From positions 1 to 64,000 of the forward strand of contig JAJXUD010000008.1 in the NCBI GenBank assembly GCA_021783235.1: 64,000 nucleotides of DNA, in the 5' to 3' direction. The first letter of the stretch is position 1. Each line of letters begins with the position of its first letter. Source of the stretch: Myxococcales bacterium (lineage in GTDB: Bacteria; Myxococcota; Myxococcia; Myxococcales; JAKAPL01). A model generated the notes under the pieces. That model saw only the letters and a program-made list of their open reading frames with translations, was not told the origin of the DNA and searched no databases. Shown one piece after another: positions 60,384 to 64,000 of this stretch. The translations under genes were made by a program, and so were the position numbers.

Positions 60384-61313
60384 TCATTGGTCCACGCCGC
60401 TTCGTTCATCGGATTCTTCGGGTTCCACGTGAACGAGGACGTCCACCACGCCGGGGAACGCCGTCTCGACCCGGTGCTTGACCGCGTGGCCGAGGCCGTG
60501 CGCCAGCCGGATCGGCATCTGCGGGTCGACCTGGATGTGCAGGTCGACGTAGACGGCGCCCGGCGCGCCCCGGGAGCGGATCTTGTGGCAGCCGAGCACC
60601 CCCGCGACCGCGCGCGCCTCCCGCTCGATCGCGCCGGGATCGAGCTGGGCCGCGTCGGCGAGGGCAACCAGGCTCGTCGAGACGATCCCGTAGGCGCCGT
60701 AGCCGACGACCAAGAGGACGAGGAGCGCCGCCACCGCGTCGGCGCGACCGAAGCCGAGCCGCGAGAGGCCGAGACCGAAAGAGACGATCAGCGTCCCCAC
60801 GACGTCGAGCCGCTGGTGCCGGACGTCCGCCTCCACGAGGAGGCTCTGGCTCTGGCTCTGGTGCAGCACCCGGGCCTCCCAGCTCGAGACGCCGAAGGTC
60901 AGCGCCGCCGAGCCCAGCACCGCGACGATGCCGAGGTCGGCCGGGTGGGGGGGCCTGCGCCCCGCGAAGAGGCTCTCGAACCCCGAGACGCCGATCTGCA
61001 GCGCGCCCGTGGCGATGAAGAGGCCGACGGCCAGCGTGCCGAGGAGCTCGATGCGCCGGTGGCCGTAAGGGTGGCCGCTGTCGGGAGGCTGCGCTGCCCA
61101 GCCAGCGGCGAAGAGCGCCACGGCGGAGCCGAGGGCGTCGACCAGGTTGTGAAAGCCGTCCGCCTCGAGGCCGATGCTCGCGACCAGTCTCCCGTAAGCG
61201 ATCTTGCCCGCCGCGAGGAGCAGGTTCATGAGGAGCGCGACCCCGATCGCCTGGGTCGCGCGGAGCCGTCGCGGGCGGCTCGGTGCGAGCGAAGCTGGAG
61301 CGGTCTCTGCCAT
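60384..61313 (-). CDS. Cation diffusion facilitator (CDF) metal transporter
   Basis: A 309-residue inner-membrane exporter of divalent metal ions, such as Zn or Co, driven by H+. Six helices occupy about residues 15-210. The metal-binding helices keep the HxxxD motif: GFHNLVDALG in helix 2 and VRHQRLDVVG in helix 5. The C-terminal cytoplasmic domain ends with VYVDLHIQVDPQMPIRLAHGL and a VLVHVEPEE tail, as in CDF regulators. It is 79 bp from the start of the aldehyde dehydrogenase gene; both run leftward. ATG 61313 is chosen over upstream in-frame ATGs because the conserved helix starts soon after it. Confidence 0.92.
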   Translation of the reverse strand: MAETAPASLAPSRPRRLRATQAIGVALLMNLLLAAGKIAYGRLVASIGLEADGFHNLVDALGSAVALFAAGWAAQPPDSGHPYGHRRIELLGTLAVGLFIATGALQIGVSGFESLFAGRRPPHPADLGIVAVLGSAALTFGVSSWEARVLHQSQSQSLLVEADVRHQRLDVVGTLIVSFGLGLSRLGFGRADAVAALLVLLVVGYGAYGIVSTSLVALADAAQLDPGAIEREARAVAGVLGCHKIRSRGAPGAVYVDLHIQVDPQMPIRLAHGLGHAVKHRVETAFPGVVDVLVHVEPEESDERSGVDQ

Positions 61314-61476
61314 GGGTCTCGGACCGGAGAGTAGCGCGGCCCCACTTGGGTTGGAACGGTGCGCGGGGCGCGATTCGTTCCCATGAATTCCGTGGGCGGC
61401 CCGGCCGTCCATTGGGCAGGTAGGCGGCTCGACGAACCACGGCCTGCCCACCGGTACCGAAAACTGGAGGCGTGTC

Positions 61477-62772
61477 ATGCGCGCAGTGCTCGTGTCTCTT
61501 GCGGCAGGCCTGTTTCTCATGAGCGGCGGCTGCATCCTGATCGCCGACGACGGTGGTGCTTCCCCCTTCGGCGGGATGAGTTGTAGCTCCGCGCTCGATT
61601 GCGGCCCGAGCTCGTGCTGCTATCAGGGAGGCTGTCAGAGCTCGACGACGGCGGCTCCCGGCCCCTGCAACGTCGATTCCGACTGCCCGTTCCCCGCCGT
61701 CTGCGACCAGGGTCACTGCGGCGGCCTTTGCACGAGCGACGCCGAATGCGCACCCGGCCAGCTCTGCGATCCCCAGCGCGGCGCCTGCGTCGTGACAGGC
61801 GGATCGAGCGGCGCAGCCAGCGGCTCGAGCTCGGGCGGCAGCAGCGGTGCGGGCGCAGGCGGCAACGTCTACTGCTTCCAGAACAGCGAGTGCCCGACGG
61901 GCTGGTACTGCAACACCGAGATCGGCATCTGCGCGGTCGGTGGGCCGACCGGCACGAGCTCCGGCGGCTCGAGCGGCGGAGTCTCGGGCGGGTCCAGCTC
62001 CGGTGGCTCGAGCAGCTCGAGCGGCGGTGCCTCGGGCGGGTCCAGCTCCGGTGGCTCGAGCGGCTCGAGCGGCGGTGCCTCGGTCGGATCCAGCTCCGGT
62101 GGCTCGAGCAGCTCGAGCGGCGGAGTCTCGGGCGGATCCAGCTCCGGTGGCTCGACCTCCGGCGGCAGCTGCGGCTGCGGCACGAGCGGGGGCCGCGACC
62201 TGAGCCACGTCCCGGTCGGCGCTCCTTGCCAGAGCGACGCCGACTGCGGTCAGAACGGCCTCTGCCAGCCACCCATCGACCTGTCGAATGGGCTCAGCCC
62301 GACGGTCTTCTCGGGCGGCTACTGCACGGCCGTCAACTGCGACGCGAACAGTCCCTGCCCGCAGGGCTCCGAGTGCTTCTCCTACCCGGAGGGCTCGACC
62401 CCGGCTCTCTACAGCCTCTGCCTCGCCTCGTGCGGGACGAGCGCCTGCAGCCGGCCCGGCTACACCTGCAGCGCCGTCGGCGACCCGATCTTCGCCTGCC
62501 TGCCGGAGTGCCAGCAGGACATCGACTGCGGGCCGAACCTCGTCTGCGACAGCGGAGCCTGCGCTCCGCCCTGCCAGCAGAACTCCGACTGCGCCGCCGG
62601 CCTCGTCTGCGCGAGCCAGCACTGTCAGGCCGGCCCCCCCCAGAGCTGCAGCACGTGCGCTGCGTGCCCCTCCGGCCAGAGCTGCCAGAGCGGCGAGTGC
62701 GTGACGACCTGCAAGGTCGATGCGGACTGCCCGCTCGGCGAGCGCTGCGGCTGCACGGGCATCTGCGGCTGA
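61477..62772 (+). CDS. Cys-rich lipoprotein with 16-residue Ser/Gly repeats
   Basis: A 431-residue exported protein. The signal ends LMSGGC, a good lipobox, with GGAGG before the ATG. Residues 30-150 and 240-431 carry about nine small Cys modules with a CxxDxDCxxGxxCxxGxC pattern (CNVDSDCPFPAVCDQGHC, CQQDIDCGPNLVC). Between them lies a Ser/Gly region with four 48-bp tandem repeats. It looks like a surface protein stiffened by disulfides; no enzyme motif is visible. It is similar in style to the lipoprotein at 21252. Confidence 0.78.
   Translation: MRAVLVSLAAGLFLMSGGCILIADDGGASPFGGMSCSSALDCGPSSCCYQGGCQSSTTAAPGPCNVDSDCPFPAVCDQGHCGGLCTSDAECAPGQLCDPQRGACVVTGGSSGAASGSSSGGSSGAGAGGNVYCFQNSECPTGWYCNTEIGICAVGGPTGTSSGGSSGGVSGGSSSGGSSSSSGGASGGSSSGGSSGSSGGASVGSSSGGSSSSSGGVSGGSSSGGSTSGGSCGCGTSGGRDLSHVPVGAPCQSDADCGQNGLCQPPIDLSNGLSPTVFSGGYCTAVNCDANSPCPQGSECFSYPEGSTPALYSLCLASCGTSACSRPGYTCSAVGDPIFACLPECQQDIDCGPNLVCDSGACAPPCQQNSDCAAGLVCASQHCQAGPPQSCSTCAACPSGQSCQSGECVTTCKVDADCPLGERCGCTGICG
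61981..62154 (+). repeat. Tandem 48-bp repeats in the Cys-rich lipoprotein
   Basis: Units begin at 61981, 62029, 62077 and 62125, each encoding about VSGGSSSGGSSSSSGG. The last copy is incomplete. Copies differ by a few bases, so copy number may vary. Confidence 0.85.
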
Positions 62773-62804
62773 GCAGATTCGAGAGCCGTTGCAGGAAAGG
62801 ATGG

Positions 62805-62832
62805 GCCCTCCCCCGCCGGTTCGGGGGAGGGC
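62805..62832 (+). terminator. Strong GC-rich hairpin after the lipoprotein gene
   Basis: GCCCTCCCCC (62805-62814) pairs perfectly with GGGGGAGGGC (62823-62832) over an 8-base loop, followed by TTCGT. It lies 33 bp after the stop codon, between convergent genes. Confidence 0.65.
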
Positions 62833-62873
62833 TTCGTCCGTCTCGGGAGCCGGCTCCCGTCGCCGCGTCGCGT

Positions 62874-63320
62874 TCAGGGGGCGGTGGCCGGCACGCCGCT
62901 CTCGTGGGGCCCGGGCTGCCCACCCGGCGCGCGGGCGTTGTTCGCCCCGTTCCCCTCCCGGTTTCCGGGCGGGAAGCTCCCGGCGCGGGTCACATCCACG
63001 ACGAGGGCGACGTTCTGGCCGAGCCGCGGCCGGTAAGCCGCGCGAATCGGGACGCCCTCCTTGATGTCGCCGACCGCCGCCGGTCGGCCCTCGGCGCTGA
63101 CGACGGTCTCGCGGCTCAGCCGAAGCTGCATGCGCCGCCCGCCCGCCTCGTCTACGAGGACGATGTTCCGGTACTTGTCCACGGCGGCCACTCGGCCGGT
63201 GACGATCCGGTGCTGCTCGGTCTCCTCGCGAAGCGCGGCCCCGGTCTCGTCCCTGCGCGCCCCCGTGCTGGCGCAACCCACGGTCGCGGCCATCGCGGCC
63301 AAGAGGATCCACTTGCCCAT
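62874..63320 (-). CDS. Small lipoprotein, function unknown
   Basis: A 148-residue exported protein. The signal peptide ends ATVGC (Cys16). The mature part has a compact beta-rich core (HRIVTGRVAAVDKYRNIVLVDEAGG, then MQLRLSRETVV, and IKEGVPIRAAYRP), a pattern like a small OB or SH3-type barrel. A disordered tail rich in Gly, Pro and Asn ends it. A GGAGAGGGAGGGG stretch before the ATG offers several Shine-Dalgarno registers. I do not recognise the family. It lies downstream of the ClC gene on the same strand. Confidence 0.7.
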   Translation of the reverse strand: MGKWILLAAMAATVGCASTGARRDETGAALREETEQHRIVTGRVAAVDKYRNIVLVDEAGGRRMQLRLSRETVVSAEGRPAAVGDIKEGVPIRAAYRPRLGQNVALVVDVTRAGSFPPGNREGNGANNARAPGGQPGPHESGVPATAP

Positions 63321-63351
63321 GGTTCGCCCCTCCCTCTCCCGAAAGGGTAGG

Positions 63352-63383
63352 GACGGCGGCGCCGGCGCGACAACGGCGCCGTC
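63352..63383 (-). terminator. Hairpin after the second ClC gene
   Basis: CGGCGCCGTC (63374-63383) pairs with GACGGC plus GCCG on the other side (63352-63364) with a 3-base bulge. It directly follows the stop codon of the leftward ClC gene. Confidence 0.3.
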
Positions 63384-64000
63384 AGGCCGACGAGGCCGCG
63401 GCGGCGCTCGGGTGAGCGCCCGCCGCCAGAGGGGTCGAGGGCTCCCTCGACATCCGTGGCCGCTGTGTCTCGATGATGCCGATCCGCATCGTGGCGAGGA
63501 AGGCGACGAGCGAAGCGAAGAGGATCGGCGTCGCGAGGTCGAGTCCAGAGAGCGAGGTGAGTAGAATGGTCGTGCCGATCGGGGTCTTCGTGACGCCCAC
63601 GTTCACGGCGGCCATGCCGGCGAGCATGGCGACCTGGGGGTCGAGGCCCGGGACGGTCGCCGCCACGGCGCGCCCGAGGCAGGCGCCGATGAAGAAGAGC
63701 GGGAAGAAGAAGCCGCCGCGGAAGCCGGCGCCGAGCGTCACGCCGATCGCGACCGCCTTGACGAGCGCGAGGAGCAGCCAGCCCGACGCGGCATGGTGGG
63801 CGGAGAGCAAAAGCGAGATCTGCTGCTCGGAGAAGAAGAGCGTCTCCGGGTGGTGCCAGGCGAGCAGGCCGAGGCAGAGGCCGCCGAGCGTCCCACGGAC
63901 CACGGGGTGGAGCGGCATCTGCTCGAAGCCGTGGAAGACGAGCCTGAAGAGGCCCACGAAGGCCACCGCCGCGGCAGCGCCGACGAGCCCCAGGCCCACG
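63382..64000 (-). CDS. ClC-family chloride transporter, C-terminal part
   Basis: At least 206 residues of a membrane protein whose N-terminal half lies beyond the right edge. The segment GVTLGAGFRGGFFFPLFFIGACLG is the ClC selectivity-filter region and KTPIGTTILLTSLSG matches the later conserved helix. The protein ends after a short tail without CBS domains, unlike the ClC at 5848, so it belongs to a different subgroup. The gating glutamate lies outside the window. No start codon can be assigned. Confidence 0.88.
   Translation of the reverse strand, partial: VGLGLVGAAAAVAFVGLFRLVFHGFEQMPLHPVVRGTLGGLCLGLLAWHHPETLFFSEQQISLLLSAHHAASGWLLLALVKAVAIGVTLGAGFRGGFFFPLFFIGACLGRAVAATVPGLDPQVAMLAGMAAVNVGVTKTPIGTTILLTSLSGLDLATPILFASLVAFLATMRIGIIETQRPRMSREPSTPLAAGAHPSAAAASSA

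Noticed and set aside
28-63990. tRNA, rRNA or CRISPR array
   Set aside because: I looked for T-loop-like GGTTCRA motifs with paired arms and for regularly spaced direct repeats and found none. The repeats seen are inside coding sequence.

Overview
The window is GC-rich DNA packed with genes from a Gram-negative bacterium, most likely a member of the Myxococcota. The evidence for that lineage is two secreted proteins ending in a MYXO-CTERM-like tail (short Cys motif, hydrophobic helix, Arg cluster), several lipoproteins with long Ser/Gly linkers and Cys-rich repeats, an FHA-containing sigma-54 activator, a one-TolQ/two-TolR motor operon, and a PilZ protein of myxobacterial type. An outer membrane is implied by Lgt, ExbB/ExbD, and periplasmic PBP4 and NagZ-type wall enzymes. 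I saw no rRNA, tRNA, CRISPR array, insertion sequence or phage gene.

Layout. 1-9.4 kb: an O-antigen ligase-like protein cut by the left edge, a PilZ protein, glmU-glmS (UDP-GlcNAc supply), a CBS-containing ClC chloride transporter, ThpR, a zinc-ribbon membrane protein and an A-type Fe-S carrier. 9.4-19.1 kb: a multidomain peptidoglycan hydrolase with six Cys-rich repeats, a K+-independent proton-pumping pyrophosphatase, an ExbB-ExbD-ExbD motor operon and a GH25 lysozyme with lectin domains. 19.1-26.6 kb: a transglutaminase-like protein, methylmalonyl-CoA epimerase, a Cys-rich lipoprotein, a probable barrel protein, an M50-like membrane protease and a Ser/Gly lipoprotein.

26.6-43.7 kb is a long leftward block: DUF4175 protein and peptidase-MA-like protease; MoxR, DUF58, VWA/BatA-like and NagZ; a CBS protein; an FHA sigma-54 activator; ileS, lgt and a coiled-coil protein. 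43.8-52 kb: a DUF1571-like protein, a sedolisin-family protease with MYXO-CTERM, a DUF2079 membrane protein, thiL and a PBP4-type carboxypeptidase. 52-59 kb: ssb, then a compact chemosensory operon (mcp, cheW, cheY, cheA, cheC) that runs through 4-bp overlaps into larB and larC. 59-64 kb: aldehyde dehydrogenase, CDF metal transporter, a Cys-rich lipoprotein, a small lipoprotein and a second ClC transporter cut by the right edge.

Two themes connect the genes. The first is cell-wall synthesis and turnover: GlmU/GlmS, O-antigen ligase, NagZ, PBP4, the amidase/lysozyme enzymes and the MoxR operon. The second is gene expression. About ten first-in-operon genes have a -10-like hexamer only 6-11 bp before the start codon and no clear Shine-Dalgarno, so leaderless transcripts may be common here. 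Genes inside operons usually have a good Shine-Dalgarno or a 4-bp start/stop overlap.
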